From Photobacterium frigidiphilum (GTDB taxonomy: Bacteria; Pseudomonadota; Gammaproteobacteria; Enterobacterales; Vibrionaceae), in NCBI RefSeq assembly GCF_003025615.1, contig NZ_PYMJ01000025.1, forward strand, positions 1 to 64,000: a stretch of 64,000 nt of DNA, given 5' to 3'. This document shows positions 8,661-17,956 of the stretch, piece after piece (the first letter of the stretch is position 1; every line of letters begins with the position of its first letter). Under the pieces are notes generated by a model. The model was not told the origin of the DNA. It was given only the letters and a program-made list of their open reading frames with translations, and searched no databases. Position numbers and translations under genes: made by a program.

Positions 8661-9788
8661 CTACGAACGGTGGGTTGAATCGTTCGCTTGCCTTAACAAA
8701 CCTTGGCTTTCAGCAAGGAAGTGTCCCGCATAATCACCAAACCAATGCTCGACCTGATTAAATGCTTGTTTGAACGCCTCTTTATCTTGCGTCTCGAGCA
8801 TCTTGATAGCCTCCCCAAAACGTTGGTGGAAGCGTTTAATCATCGCAATGTTTTGCGGCGCAGACATAATAATGTCGGCATACAATTGTGCATCTTGAGC
8901 AAACAAGCGACCGACCATCGCAAGTTCAAGGCGATAAATCGGTGAGCTTAGCGACATGAGTTGCTCGATCTTCGGATCTTCCTCTGCCAAATGCACACCA
9001 TAAACAAATGACGTAAAATGGCGTAAAGCTTGGATCAGCGTCATGCCTTGATCGTGTTCAATCGCACTAATACGATTTAAGGTTGCACCCCAAATCTGAA
9101 ATTGCTCAAGTAACCATTGGTAATTTTCAGGGTTTCGCCCATCACAATACACAATAACTTGCTTTGCCAAGCTAGAAATATCGGGACCAAACATTGGATG
9201 TAAACCAATCACAGGGCCGCTATGTACTTCTAGCATTGCCTGTAATGGGCCACTCTTGATCGAGGTTAAATCAGCAAGAATACAGTCATCTGGTAAGTTG
9301 GACAGTTTACCAATGATTTGCTCAGTGATATTAATCGGTACAGAGACGACAACCATACCCGCATCTGCAAGGATCTCATCCGCACGATCCCAATCTTGGC
9401 TGCCTAGTTGACGTACTTGGTAACCTGAAAGTTCAAATAAACGGCAGAACAATCCACCTAGCTGACCATGCCCACCCACAACAACAATAGGGCGAAGTTC
9501 AGGCTTTAAGCATTTAAACCCTGAATCATTTTCACTCGAATAAGATTCACGCATGGTACGGCGCAAAATGTCTTCAATCAGATCAGGCGGCACACCTTTT
9601 TGCTCAGCTTCATGACGGCGTGAGGCTAACATTGCGGCTTCACGGTCTGGCGCATAAATAGGTAAACCATGCAGGCTTTTCACATGACCCACTTCTTCTA
9701 CTAATGATAAACGGCGAGCTAAAAGCTCTACCATTTGCTGATCAACATCATCGATTTGATCTCTTAATTTACTCAGTTCAGCAACCAT
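8661..9788 (-). CDS. tyrA: bifunctional chorismate mutase/prephenate dehydrogenase (T-protein)
   Basis: Makes 4-hydroxyphenylpyruvate from chorismate on the way to tyrosine. The 375-residue product has an AroQ mutase domain (about 1-90), then an NAD-dependent prephenate dehydrogenase domain with the dinucleotide-binding GGHGQLGG at 105-112 and HPMFGPD further on. Its start [13 protein letters not shown] parallels E. coli TyrA. It lies downstream of aroF in the same direction, as in the E. coli aroF-tyrA operon. Here, however, a terminator-like hairpin (9873-9910) and a 162-bp gap separate them, so tyrA may have its own promoter or depend on readthrough. Confidence 0.96.
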   Translation of the reverse strand: MVAELSKLRDQIDDVDQQMVELLARRLSLVEEVGHVKSLHGLPIYAPDREAAMLASRRHEAEQKGVPPDLIEDILRRTMRESYSSENDSGFKCLKPELRPIVVVGGHGQLGGLFCRLFELSGYQVRQLGSQDWDRADEILADAGMVVVSVPINITEQIIGKLSNLPDDCILADLTSIKSGPLQAMLEVHSGPVIGLHPMFGPDISSLAKQVIVYCDGRNPENYQWLLEQFQIWGATLNRISAIEHDQGMTLIQALRHFTSFVYGVHLAEEDPKIEQLMSLSSPIYRLELAMVGRLFAQDAQLYADIIMSAPQNIAMIKRFHQRFGEAIKMLETQDKEAFKQAFNQVEHWFGDYAGHFLAESQGLLRQANDSTHRS

Positions 9789-9867
9789 GATCTCACTGTC
9801 CGTATTTATCTGCTAAGTATATGATGAATTTAATATTACTGTTTAACGTAGTGCTGTTTATTCAATG

Positions 9868-9912
9868 CAAAGAAAAAGCGCAGATTTATGAGTATAAATG
9901 GGCGCTTTTTTT
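9868..9912 (-). terminator. aroF terminator
   Basis: Arms AAAAAGCGC (9873-9881) and GCGCTTTTT (9902-9910) enclose an inner ATTTA/TAAAT pairing. On the minus strand the hairpin ends in a T run. It sits about 40 bp after aroF and before tyrA. Confidence 0.7.
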
Positions 9913-9950
9913 GGGGCTAAACCAGTATTGCATTTAGGTGGTACGACGTA

Positions 9951-11024
9951 TTACCCTTCGCAACGATCCTTTAAGAAAGGCGTTAATTCTTTACGCGTAC
10001 GACGCAATAGCGTTTCTGTATCTTCCCAGCTGATACATGCATCGGTAATCGATACCCCGTAAGCCATTTCTTCACGCGGTAAATCAGCGCTTTGGCTACC
10101 TTCATTTAAATGGCTTTCAATCATCAAACCAATAATTGATTTATTACCTTCACGGATTTGATGAAGTACATCTTCAGCAACCAACGGCTGACGACGATAA
10201 TCTTTACGTGAATTTGCATGGCTACAGTCTACCATCAAGGATGGTACAAGACCTGACTGATGCATCTCATTTTCACACTCAGTGACCGAGACTGAATCAT
10301 AATTCGTTTGCTTACCACCACGTAAAATTACATGGCCATCAGGGTTCCCTTGGGTGTTCAACAATGCTACCTGCCCTTCCGGGTTAATTCCCATGAAACG
10401 GTGTCCAGAGGCTGCAGCTTGCATGGCATTGATAGCCGTCGCCAAACTTCCATCCGTACCATTTTTAAATCCAACTGGCATTGAAAGGCCACTTGCCATT
10501 TCACGGTGTGTTTGTGATTCTGTAGTACGAGCACCAATAGCAGCCCAACTGAATAAATCACCTAAGTATTGAGGACTAATAGGATCAAGCGCTTCTGTTG
10601 CTAAAGGAATCCCCATTTCAACCAAGTCAATGAGTAGCTGACGACCAATATGTAAACCATCTTCCACTTCAAAAGAACCATCAAGATGCGGGTCATTGAT
10701 AAGACCTTTCCAACCAACTGTTGTACGTGGCTTTTCAAAATAAACGCGCATTACAATGTACAGTTGATCACCTAGCTCTTCAGAAAGCTGCTTCAATTTT
10801 TGGGCGTACGCTTTCGCTGCGTCAATATCGTGAATTGAGCATGGTCCGCATACCACTAGCAAACGGTGGTCACGCTTGTGGGTAATATCTGCAATGGTTT
10901 GACGAGATTCGCGAATGAAGTTCAGTGCTGTTTCACTGAGTGGCAACTTGGCTTTTAGTTGCTGAGGAGTGATCAAGACGCATTCATCTTGAATATGTAC
11001 ATTATTCAGTTGGTCTTTTTGCAT
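9951..11024 (-). CDS. aroF: 3-deoxy-7-phosphoheptulonate synthase, AroF type
   Basis: Condenses phosphoenolpyruvate and erythrose 4-phosphate in the first step of the shikimate pathway. The 357-residue product begins MQKDQLNNVHIQDECVLITP, nearly the E. coli AroF (tyrosine-sensitive isoenzyme) N-terminus. The family motifs GPCSIHD and the KxR-type VYFEKPRTTVGWKG are present. The start at 11024 is chosen over an upstream GTG because GAGGAAAG lies just before it and the N-terminus then matches the family. Paired TyrR boxes in front and the tyrA neighbour support the tyrosine-regulated assignment. Confidence 0.95.
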   Translation of the reverse strand: MQKDQLNNVHIQDECVLITPQQLKAKLPLSETALNFIRESRQTIADITHKRDHRLLVVCGPCSIHDIDAAKAYAQKLKQLSEELGDQLYIVMRVYFEKPRTTVGWKGLINDPHLDGSFEVEDGLHIGRQLLIDLVEMGIPLATEALDPISPQYLGDLFSWAAIGARTTESQTHREMASGLSMPVGFKNGTDGSLATAINAMQAAASGHRFMGINPEGQVALLNTQGNPDGHVILRGGKQTNYDSVSVTECENEMHQSGLVPSLMVDCSHANSRKDYRRQPLVAEDVLHQIREGNKSIIGLMIESHLNEGSQSADLPREEMAYGVSITDACISWEDTETLLRRTRKELTPFLKDRCEG

Positions 11025-11121
11025 GGTGGCTTTCCTCAATCTATTCTGGGTAGTAGAAGGCAAAGCCGTTCTCACTAACTATATTCAATATTTAACAGGT
11101 ATCTCCTGCTCTCTGGTTAAC

Positions 11122-11151
11122 ACCATAACAAGTGATTTCCCTCCTTGGCAA
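11122..11151 (-). promoter_or_regulatory. putative aroF promoter
   Basis: Minus strand: TTGCCA (11146-11151), 18 bp, TATGGT (11122-11127). It lies immediately downstream of two TyrR-like boxes and about 100 bp before the aroF start. Each element is a moderate match. Confidence 0.5.
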
Positions 11152-11156
11152 TACCC

Positions 11157-11194
11157 TGTAAAGAATAATTACCACTCGTAAACTTAAGTTTACA
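11157..11194. promoter_or_regulatory. paired TyrR boxes
   Basis: Box 1: CGTAAA-CTTAAG-TTTACA (11177-11194), 11 of 12 fixed positions of TGTAAA-N6-TTTACA. Box 2: TGTAAA-GAATAA-TTACCA (11157-11174), 10 of 12. The centres are 20 bp apart, close to two helical turns, a strong-plus-weak box layout like E. coli TyrR promoters. They sit just upstream of the putative aroF promoter. They also lie 70 bp before btsS, so an effect on that gene is possible. Confidence 0.75.
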
Positions 11195-11267
11195 TTAAAT
11201 GGTTTTTGGCTATCTGAACAAACACAGGTAACCTATCTAAAGAGCCCACTCGTTCAACACTATTATC

Positions 11268-13016
11268 ATGGAACTGATTTTTTCATTACTCCAACAACTC
11301 AGTGTTTATTTAGTTATTGCTTATCTACTAAGTAAAACCCCGTTGTTTATGCCACTCACTACGGTATCTGGCCGATTATCCCAACGTTTTTCATGTTATG
11401 TCTTATTCTCTCTTTTTTGTATTTTAGGCACCTACTTTGGCCTCAACATTGAAGATGCTATCGCGAATACGCGCGCGATAGGTGCTGTAATGGGAGGGTT
11501 ACTCGGTGGGCCCATTGTGGGGTTTGCTGTGGGCTTAACTGGCGGCATGCACCGTTACAGCATGGGAGGCTTTACTGATGTCGCTTGCGCTATCTCTACC
11601 ACAACTGAAGGGTTGCTTGGTGGGCTCTTACACAGCTACTACGTACGCCGCGGGCAAGTCGACCAGCTATACAGGCCTTTCATCGTTTTCACTATTACAT
11701 TAGTCGCTGAAATCATTCAAATGTTTATCATTTTAATCGTGGCTGAACCCTACGATAAAGCCTTACACCTTGTCAGCGCCATAGCTTTACCAATGGTCAT
11801 TGCTAACTCGTTAGGCGCAGCTTTATTCATGAGTATCATTCAAGATAGAAAAACGATTTATGAAAAATATTCAGCTGCATTTTCCAGTCGAGCATTAAAA
11901 ATAGCCCAACGCTCTGTCGGCATTTTAAGCCAAGGATTTAATGAAGAAAGCACAAAAAAAATAGCCAAAATCGTTTATGAAGAAACGGGCGTTGGCGCTG
12001 TTGCGATTACTGATAGAGATAAAATATTAGCGTTTATTGGTATCGGTGATGATCACCATTTACCCGGTACACCAATATCGTCTGGCTATACTCGTCGATC
12101 GATAGATAACTGCGAATTGGTTTACGCAGATGGCCATGATATGCCTTACTGTTGTTCGCTAAGCAATCGCTGTAAATTAGGCTCTGCACTTGTTATTCCT
12201 TTAGTGGGAGGAAATAACGATGTGCTAGGAACAATTAAACTGTACGAACCAAAGCGTAAACTATTCTCTACAGTAAACCTAACATTAGGTGAAGGCATTG
12301 CTAAGTTGCTTTCAAATCAAATTTTAACCGGACGCTATGAACAACAACAAATCTTACTGACTCAAGCAGAGCTGCGTTTACTACAAGCCCAAGTTAATCC
12401 TCACTTCCTATTCAATGCCCTCAATACGATTAGTGCAATAATTCGTCGAGACCCCGATAAAGCACGCCAGTTGATCCAACATCTATCACAATTCTTCCGT
12501 CGTAATTTAAAGCAAAACATCGAAACCGTTACCATAAGCGAAGAACTACAACATGTTCGTTCTTACTTGGAAATTGAGCTCGCTCGTTTTTCTGATCGCC
12601 TGAATGTTGAAATCATTGTGCCCGATGAGCTAATGAACGTTAATTTACCGACGTTTACCTTACAACCCTTAGTTGAAAATGCCATTAAGCACGGTACTTC
12701 ATCATTGCTCGAGAATGGTCAAATCATTATTCGGGGGTACGTTTTTGACAATCATTTGGTTTTGGAAGTAGAAGATAATGCAGGCACCTACCAACCAGTC
12801 AGCGAAGAAAGTGGGCTAGGCATGAAAATTGTCGATAAGCGGTTAAAAAACATGTTTGGGCAACAATACGGTTTAAAAATGAGTAGTCAGCCTAATGTAT
12901 GGACGCGGGCTACAATTACACTACCAGAAGATAAAACCTTGCAGCACAATGATATAAACAAAATATACACCGCAGAAAACAAGCAAGATCGCAGTAATGG
13001 AGAAAACGCAGCATGA
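11268..13016 (+). CDS. btsS: LytS-type pyruvate sensor histidine kinase BtsS
   Basis: Membrane sensor kinase; E. coli BtsS (YehU) is a high-affinity receptor for extracellular pyruvate. The 582-residue protein has an N-terminal 5TM LytS-type membrane domain (about 1-195, containing NTRAIGAVMGGLLGGP and GGMHRYSMGGF), a GAF domain (about 215-350, with CSLSNRCKLGSALVIPL) and a LytS kinase core. That core has the NPHFLFNALNT phospho-acceptor motif near residue 378 and a C-terminal HATPase (VENAIKHG). It is strongly similar to E. coli BtsS across its length. Its TGA overlaps the btsR ATG by 4 bases. Confidence 0.94.
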   Translation: MELIFSLLQQLSVYLVIAYLLSKTPLFMPLTTVSGRLSQRFSCYVLFSLFCILGTYFGLNIEDAIANTRAIGAVMGGLLGGPIVGFAVGLTGGMHRYSMGGFTDVACAISTTTEGLLGGLLHSYYVRRGQVDQLYRPFIVFTITLVAEIIQMFIILIVAEPYDKALHLVSAIALPMVIANSLGAALFMSIIQDRKTIYEKYSAAFSSRALKIAQRSVGILSQGFNEESTKKIAKIVYEETGVGAVAITDRDKILAFIGIGDDHHLPGTPISSGYTRRSIDNCELVYADGHDMPYCCSLSNRCKLGSALVIPLVGGNNDVLGTIKLYEPKRKLFSTVNLTLGEGIAKLLSNQILTGRYEQQQILLTQAELRLLQAQVNPHFLFNALNTISAIIRRDPDKARQLIQHLSQFFRRNLKQNIETVTISEELQHVRSYLEIELARFSDRLNVEIIVPDELMNVNLPTFTLQPLVENAIKHGTSSLLENGQIIIRGYVFDNHLVLEVEDNAGTYQPVSEESGLGMKIVDKRLKNMFGQQYGLKMSSQPNVWTRATITLPEDKTLQHNDINKIYTAENKQDRSNGENAA

Positions 13017-13726
13017 TTAAAGCCATCGTGATTGATGATGAACTATATGCCCGTGAAGAACTGATCGATCTTTTACTTGATAGCGGTGAAATAAATGTTA
13101 TCGATAGCTGCAATAATGCCATTGAAGGGCTAAAAAAAATAAATGCCCTAAAGCCTGATGTGATTTTTTTAGATATTCAAATGCCGCGAATAACCGGGAT
13201 CGAAATGCTGAGTATGTTGGACCCTGATACCATGCCTAAAGTTGTGTTTGTTACGGCCTATGATGAATATGCCCTTAAAGCATTTGAAGATAATGCTTTC
13301 GATTACCTATTAAAGCCCGTTGAAACATATCGACTCGATAAAACAATCAAACGCCTTAAGCGTGAGTATGAAGCAAAAGATTATTCACCACTCATGTCAG
13401 ACATGTTGGAATTGATTCCCTGTTCGGGTCACAACCGCATTTTACTGTTACGCCCTGAAGACATCGAAGTGGCTTACTCGGATTTATCGGGGGTGCATAT
13501 TTTAAGTACAGAAACAAAAGCCAGTACTCAGCTAACCCTTAAAATTCTGGAAGAAAAAACCCCTCTTATTCGCTGCCATCGTCAATACTTAGTTCACCCA
13601 CAAGCTATCCGGGAAATTAAGTTATTGGATAATGGTCTTGCCGAAATAACAACTCAAAGTTTATATCAAGTACCGGTCAGCCGCCGCTATCTTAAAGAAT
13701 TAAAAGACCGCTACAACCTAAGTTAA
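13013..13726 (+). CDS. btsR: LytTR response regulator BtsR
   Basis: Partner of BtsS: a DNA-binding response regulator of the AlgR/LytR class. The 237-residue product has a receiver domain (acidic pair DD at 8-9, phospho-acceptor Asp54 in FLDIQMP, Lys in LLKPVE) and a C-terminal LytTR domain (about 135-235). Three sites matching the E. coli BtsR motif lie 200-250 bp downstream, before the cstA-type gene, which is therefore the likely target. Confidence 0.94.
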   Translation: MIKAIVIDDELYAREELIDLLLDSGEINVIDSCNNAIEGLKKINALKPDVIFLDIQMPRITGIEMLSMLDPDTMPKVVFVTAYDEYALKAFEDNAFDYLLKPVETYRLDKTIKRLKREYEAKDYSPLMSDMLELIPCSGHNRILLLRPEDIEVAYSDLSGVHILSTETKASTQLTLKILEEKTPLIRCHRQYLVHPQAIREIKLLDNGLAEITTQSLYQVPVSRRYLKELKDRYNLS

Positions 13727-13742
13727 TACTTAGCATCCCCCA

Positions 13743-13780
13743 CCAAGGCACAACCCTGAGCCTTGGTTCGCACTTTTTAA
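13743..13780 (+). terminator. possible btsSR terminator
   Basis: A perfect 7-bp stem CCAAGGC/GCCTTGG (13743-13749 with 13760-13766) is followed, after 9 bases, by T5. The gap before the T run makes it a weak candidate. Confidence 0.45.
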
Positions 13781-13924
13781 AATACATATCCCCAAAGAGC
13801 TGGTCTTCGACCAAATAGCTCACAAATAGACTAAGTAATTGCTTTTAAATAGCTTATTAATCATGCCTCATAAGGTTTCACTTTCTTTAGTTTTGAGTAG
13901 CCTGAATGTTAGCTGAATAACAAA

Positions 13925-13972
13925 ACCACTTAATACGAATACCGACCACTTACCTCGCTATACAACCGCTCA
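13925..13972 (+). promoter_or_regulatory. three phased BtsR operator repeats
   Basis: ACCACTTA (13925-13932), ACCACTTA (13945-13952) and ACCGCTCA (13965-13972) recur at an exact 20-bp period. All fit the motif ACC[G/A]CT[C/T]A described for E. coli BtsR. A candidate -10 (TACTAT, 14007-14012) lies downstream with no good -35, as expected for an activator-dependent promoter. The remainder of the 329-bp gap (13727-14055) shows only the weak terminator above. Confidence 0.8.
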
Positions 13973-14055
13973 CTCTTTTACTGCGTGCATCTATCGTCCA
14001 TCACTTTACTATTGTAAGCGTTATCAAATTCCCAACATCACAGCGAGAAAACAAA

Positions 14056-15534
14056 ATGACTTGGTTCTTACTCTGCGTTGCTGCACTAGTCGGTGGTTAC
14101 TTCATCTACGGTGCCTTTATTGAAAAAATATTTGGCGTAAATGAAAATCGCCAAACACCGGCATATAGTAAACAAGATGGCGTAGATTATGTGCCAATGT
14201 CGAACAAGAAGGTTTACCTTGTTCAATTATTAAATATCGCGGGTGTGGGTCCGATTTTTGGTCCGATTATGGGCGCGCTATATGGTCCAGCAGCCATGTT
14301 ATGGATTGTATTAGGGTGTATCTTCGCCGGCGCAGTACATGATTACTTCTCGGGTATGCTGTCGATTCGTAATAATGGTGCATCAGTACCTACGATTACG
14401 GGACGCTACCTAGGCAACGGTGCAAAACATTTTATGAATATCTTTGCTATCGTACTGTTGCTATTAGTGGGTGTGGTATTCGTATCAGCACCTGCTGGCA
14501 TGATCACTAACCTTGTGAACGAACAAACTGGCATTGATATGTCAATGACGACAATGGTTGTGATTATTTTTGCTTATTACATCATCGCGACCATTGTTCC
14601 TGTTGATAAAATCATCGGTCGTTTCTACCCATTATTTGGCGCGTTACTTATCTTTATGTCTGTGGGGCTTATTACCGCTATCGCATTCTCTAGTGAGCAC
14701 ACGCTACTGGGTGATTACGAGATGAGCCAGATGTTCACCAACATGAACCCGAATGACTTACCTCTTTGGCCTGCACTGTTTATCACTATCGCCTGTGGTG
14801 CTATCTCTGGTTTCCACGCAACCCAGTCGCCACTGATGGCTCGCTGTCTTCAAAATGAAAAGAACGGTCGCTTCGTATTTTACGGCGCAATGATTGGTGA
14901 AGGTATTATCGCATTAATTTGGTGTGCTCTCGCATTGTCTTTCTTCGGCTCTGTTGAAGCGCTATCAGAAGCAATATCTACTGGCGGCCCTGGTAGTGTG
15001 GTATACAACTCATCTATCGGTCTACTGGGTGTGTTTGGCGGTATTATTGCTTTCTTAGGTGTGGTTATTTTACCTATTACCTCAGGTGACACTGCATTCC
15101 GTTCAAGCCGTCTAATTCTTGCTGAATATTTCAATATGGATCAGAAAGCCCTGCGTAACCGCCTACTAATGGCATTACCATTGTTTGTTCTTGGTGGCAT
15201 TCTAACGCAAGTCGACTTCGGTATTATCTGGCGCTACTTCGGCTTTGCAAACCAAACAACAGCCGTAATGATGCTGTGGACAGCCTCTGCTTACCTACTG
15301 CGTCACAATAAACTGCACTGGGTAGCGACTGTACCAGCAATGTTCATGACAACGGTTTGTATTACCTTCATCTTAAACAACAGCCAACTCGGCTTTGGTT
15401 TATCGATGATGACATCAACGATTACGGGTCTTGTCGCAATGCTAGCTATTACAGGCTACGTCATTAAGAAATCGAAAGGTAAAGGCGAAACTGACCTTGC
15501 CAATGAAGAAGACGGTAAGTTAGAAACTGTATAA
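14056..15534 (+). CDS. CstA-family (BtsT-like) pyruvate/peptide transporter, short form
   Basis: Polytopic inner-membrane protein of the carbon-starvation CstA family; E. coli members CstA and BtsT import pyruvate (CstA also peptides). The 492-residue product has the family signature early (LLNIAGVGPIFGPIMGALYGP, about 58-79), AGAVHDYFSGMLSIRNNG and later SGDTAFRSSRL. It has a dozen or so hydrophobic segments and a short charged tail. At 492 residues it lacks roughly 200 residues compared with E. coli CstA/BtsT (about 700), while keeping the conserved core. Adjacent btsSR and the operator repeats suggest induction by pyruvate. The gene name is left open. Confidence 0.88.
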   Translation: MTWFLLCVAALVGGYFIYGAFIEKIFGVNENRQTPAYSKQDGVDYVPMSNKKVYLVQLLNIAGVGPIFGPIMGALYGPAAMLWIVLGCIFAGAVHDYFSGMLSIRNNGASVPTITGRYLGNGAKHFMNIFAIVLLLLVGVVFVSAPAGMITNLVNEQTGIDMSMTTMVVIIFAYYIIATIVPVDKIIGRFYPLFGALLIFMSVGLITAIAFSSEHTLLGDYEMSQMFTNMNPNDLPLWPALFITIACGAISGFHATQSPLMARCLQNEKNGRFVFYGAMIGEGIIALIWCALALSFFGSVEALSEAISTGGPGSVVYNSSIGLLGVFGGIIAFLGVVILPITSGDTAFRSSRLILAEYFNMDQKALRNRLLMALPLFVLGGILTQVDFGIIWRYFGFANQTTAVMMLWTASAYLLRHNKLHWVATVPAMFMTTVCITFILNNSQLGFGLSMMTSTITGLVAMLAITGYVIKKSKGKGETDLANEEDGKLETV

Positions 15535-15560
15535 GTTTTAGTTCCCCCCTAAAACACAAA

Positions 15561-15586
15561 AACCAGCCACTAGGCTGGTTTTTTTA
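15561..15586 (+). terminator. cstA-type gene terminator
   Basis: Perfect 8-bp stem AACCAGCC (15561-15568) with GGCTGGTT (15573-15580), 4-base loop, T7 in total. Confidence 0.85.
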
Positions 15587-15665
15587 TGGTAATGAGAAAT
15601 ACATTGTTTACTCTTGGGTAGGTCATATTGAGTTATCGTTTACCCGTCACTCTTTTTCCATCGAC

Positions 15666-15831
15666 TTATACCATTCTGGATAAGTAAATGGTCAGATAAT
15701 TGCGCCGGAAAAATTGATAATAACAAGGCAGAAATTGAAGTAACTAGTTATTCTAATAATAAAATTTCTAACGTAGTTATAAGCAATTTAAACCAGCAAA
15801 GATGATCAGATACTTGTCTAGATTGGTATTA
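15666..15831. repeat. MITE-like element with terminal inverted repeats
   Basis: A 166-bp AT-rich block begins TTATACCATTCTGGA (15666-15680) and ends TCTAGATTGGTATTA (15817-15831); the ends are inverted repeats with 12 of 15 matches. Similarity continues inward with gaps (AAGTA, then TG, then TCA on both sides) for about 30 bp. It has no ORF and lies wholly between two terminators. This is the form of a non-autonomous miniature element. No clear target duplication is seen, and copy number elsewhere cannot be judged from this window. The rest of the gap 15587-15890 has nothing else recognisable. Confidence 0.6.
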
Positions 15832-15888
15832 TTATTCTGCTTAATTATCGTTGAGTATTTGTTTATCTCAGGACGGGACATAATAAGA

Positions 15889-15920
15889 CAAAAAAAAAGC
15901 CCACCGTAAGGTGGGCTTTT
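15889..15920 (-). terminator. rpsP-operon terminator
   Basis: Perfect 9-bp stem AAGCCCACC/GGTGGGCTT (15897-15905 with 15910-15918), loop GTAA, long A run on the left that is the T tract for minus-strand transcription. Confidence 0.9.
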
Positions 15921-15938
15921 TCAATAAACGTCATACGT

Positions 15939-16298
15939 TTAAGATGACTTGCGAACAAGCTTCTCTTTGATACGTGCTGCTTTACCAGAACGCTCACGTA
16001 GGTAGTACAGTTTGGCACGACGTACTAAACCACGACGCTTAACAGTAATGCTATCAACTACTGGAGAGTGAGTTTGGAACGCACGCTCAACGCCTTCACC
16101 GTTCGAGATTTTACGAACAGTAAATGCAGAATGTAGACCACGGTTACGCTTAGCGATAACCACGCCTTCGAACGCCTGTAGACGCTCACGGTCGCCTTCT
16201 TTTACTTTAACCTGAACAACAACTGTGTCGCCCGGTGCAAAAGTAGGTAGATCTTGTTTTAGTTGCGCGTCTTCGATCTGCTTGATGATGTTACTCAT
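15939..16298 (-). CDS. rplS: 50S ribosomal protein L19
   Basis: Ribosomal protein at the 30S-50S interface. The 119-residue product (E. coli 115) has the family core [24 protein letters not shown] and the basic C-terminal half ([28 protein letters not shown]). It is the last gene of rpsP-rimM-trmD-rplS, 30 bp after trmD. Confidence 0.97.
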   Translation of the reverse strand: MSNIIKQIEDAQLKQDLPTFAPGDTVVVQVKVKEGDRERLQAFEGVVIAKRNRGLHSAFTVRKISNGEGVERAFQTHSPVVDSITVKRRGLVRRAKLYYLRERSGKAARIKEKLVRKSS

Positions 16299-16328
16299 TG
16301 CTATATCCTAGAATAAACTGATACTAAA

Positions 16329-17078
16329 TTAAATAATGCTTGCTTTATATTCGCGAATAAATTCCGCGAGCAAGAATTCCTGATCGTCAGTCAGAGCTAG
16401 ATTTTCCAGGAGCTCTGGTCTTCTTAGCCAAGTGCGGCCCAACGATTGTTTTAATCGCCAGCGACTAATATCCTTATGGTTTCCTGACATCAGTACTTTT
16501 GGTACTGCATGCCCATCTAACACATCAGGACGCGTGTAATGTGGACAATCTAACAGACCATTTGCAAAAGAATCTTCTTCTGCTGACGCAAAGTCACCCA
16601 GCACACCCGGTACAAACCGAACCACTGCGTCAACTAAGGTCATGGCTGGAAGTTCACCCCCAGTCAGTACAAAATCCCCAATAGACCATTCTTCGTCTAC
16701 TTCCTGTTGGATAATGCGCTCATCTACCCCTTCATATCGACCACAGATAAGAATCAGGCTCTCATTCTGTGCTAACTCCTCAACACCAGCTTGATCAAGC
16801 TTACGGCCCTGAGGGGAGAGGTAAATCACTTTAGCCTTGCCTTTAGCAGACTTTTTAGCGGTATGAATGGCATCGCGCAAAGGCTGCACCATCATTAACA
16901 TACCTGGTCCACCGCCGTATGGTCGATCATCAACCGTACGGTGTTTATCTTCCGTAAAATCACGAGGATTCCACGTATCGATAGACAAAAGGCCTTTTTT
17001 TACCGCCTGGCCTGTTACCCCAAAATTGGTAATAGAAGTGAACATTTCAGGAAAAAGGCTTATAACACCAACCCACAT
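16329..17078 (-). CDS. trmD: tRNA (guanine-37-N1) methyltransferase TrmD
   Basis: Methylates G37 of tRNAs using S-adenosylmethionine and prevents +1 frameshifting. It is a SPOUT-family knotted enzyme of 249 residues. The knot/AdoMet motifs [13 protein letters not shown] and [15 protein letters not shown] are present, as is the N-terminal [13 protein letters not shown]. It is third in the ribosomal protein S16 operon, 26 bp after rimM. Confidence 0.97.
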   Translation of the reverse strand: MWVGVISLFPEMFTSITNFGVTGQAVKKGLLSIDTWNPRDFTEDKHRTVDDRPYGGGPGMLMMVQPLRDAIHTAKKSAKGKAKVIYLSPQGRKLDQAGVEELAQNESLILICGRYEGVDERIIQQEVDEEWSIGDFVLTGGELPAMTLVDAVVRFVPGVLGDFASAEEDSFANGLLDCPHYTRPDVLDGHAVPKVLMSGNHKDISRWRLKQSLGRTWLRRPELLENLALTDDQEFLLAEFIREYKASII

Positions 17079-17104
17079 GTGTTCGCTCGCTTAGTTACCA
17101 GAGG

Positions 17105-17638
17105 TTAAAATCCAGGATCCCAGTCAACTTCGATCCGCTGAGCAGTGCGATCAATTGACTTGATGACCTGCTCATCGAGGAACGGTATTAAGCGTTCCTT
17201 CTGTCCAAAAGCATCTTTCAGGTTAGCTTTCACAACTAATACATCGTTTGACCCTGTTTCCAGGATATCTGTTACTTTACCTAGGTCGTAACCTTCGGTA
17301 GTAACAACAGACATGCCATACAATTCACGCCAGTAGAATTCTTCTCCTGACAGTGCGGGTAGTTGATCGGCATGTACAGCGACCTCAGCGTTAGTGAAAA
17401 TCTGTGCATCCTCACGGATGTCCAGGCCCTCTAACTTAGCCACTATGCCCTGACCATGCTTCTTCCAGGATTCAATCTGGATTGGCTTCCATTCACCCTT
17501 AACTTTAATAAGCCAAGGTTGATAGGCGAAAATACTTTCAGACTGTTCAGTGTAGGAAAAAACCTTGAGCCAACCCTTGATACCGTAGGTGGCACCCAGT
17601 TTACCGACAACAACTAAGTCTTGGTTTTGTGAGCTCAT
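17105..17638 (-). CDS. rimM: ribosome maturation factor RimM
   Basis: Assists 30S head assembly and 16S processing by binding S19. The 177-residue product has the RimM N-terminal domain ([22 protein letters not shown]) and a PRC-barrel C-terminal domain (about 98-175, with FYWRELYGM at its start and [10 protein letters not shown] near its end). It lies between rpsP and trmD in the conserved operon. Confidence 0.95.
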   Translation of the reverse strand: MSSQNQDLVVVGKLGATYGIKGWLKVFSYTEQSESIFAYQPWLIKVKGEWKPIQIESWKKHGQGIVAKLEGLDIREDAQIFTNAEVAVHADQLPALSGEEFYWRELYGMSVVTTEGYDLGKVTDILETGSNDVLVVKANLKDAFGQKERLIPFLDEQVIKSIDRTAQRIEVDWDPGF

Positions 17639-17667
17639 AGTTCTATATCTCTACCTGATTTGCTAAA

Positions 17668-17919
17668 TTAAGCAGCTGCTTTAGCAGCGTCTTTGATTAG
17701 CTTAGCTGTGCGGTCAGACACAGTTGCGCCAAGACCAACCCAGTGATTAACACGGTCAAGATCTAGACGTAAACGCTCTTCCTGACCCTTAGCTAGCGGG
17801 TTGAAGAAACCGATTTTTTCGATGTTACGACCGTCGCGTGCGCAACGAGAATCAGCAACAACGATTTGGTAAAATGGACGCTTCTTAGCGCCGTGACGTG
17901 CCAAACGAATGGTAACCAT
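17668..17919 (-). CDS. rpsP: 30S ribosomal protein S16
   Basis: Small-subunit ribosomal protein, 83 residues, with the invariant start [20 protein letters not shown] and [13 protein letters not shown] lies just before the ATG. It is the first gene of the rpsP-rimM-trmD-rplS operon, with a promoter about 90 bp upstream and a hairpin in the leader. Confidence 0.97.
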
Positions 17920-17956
17920 ATCGTCCTCTTTAGTTTTGCATTACTGTAAATAAATT

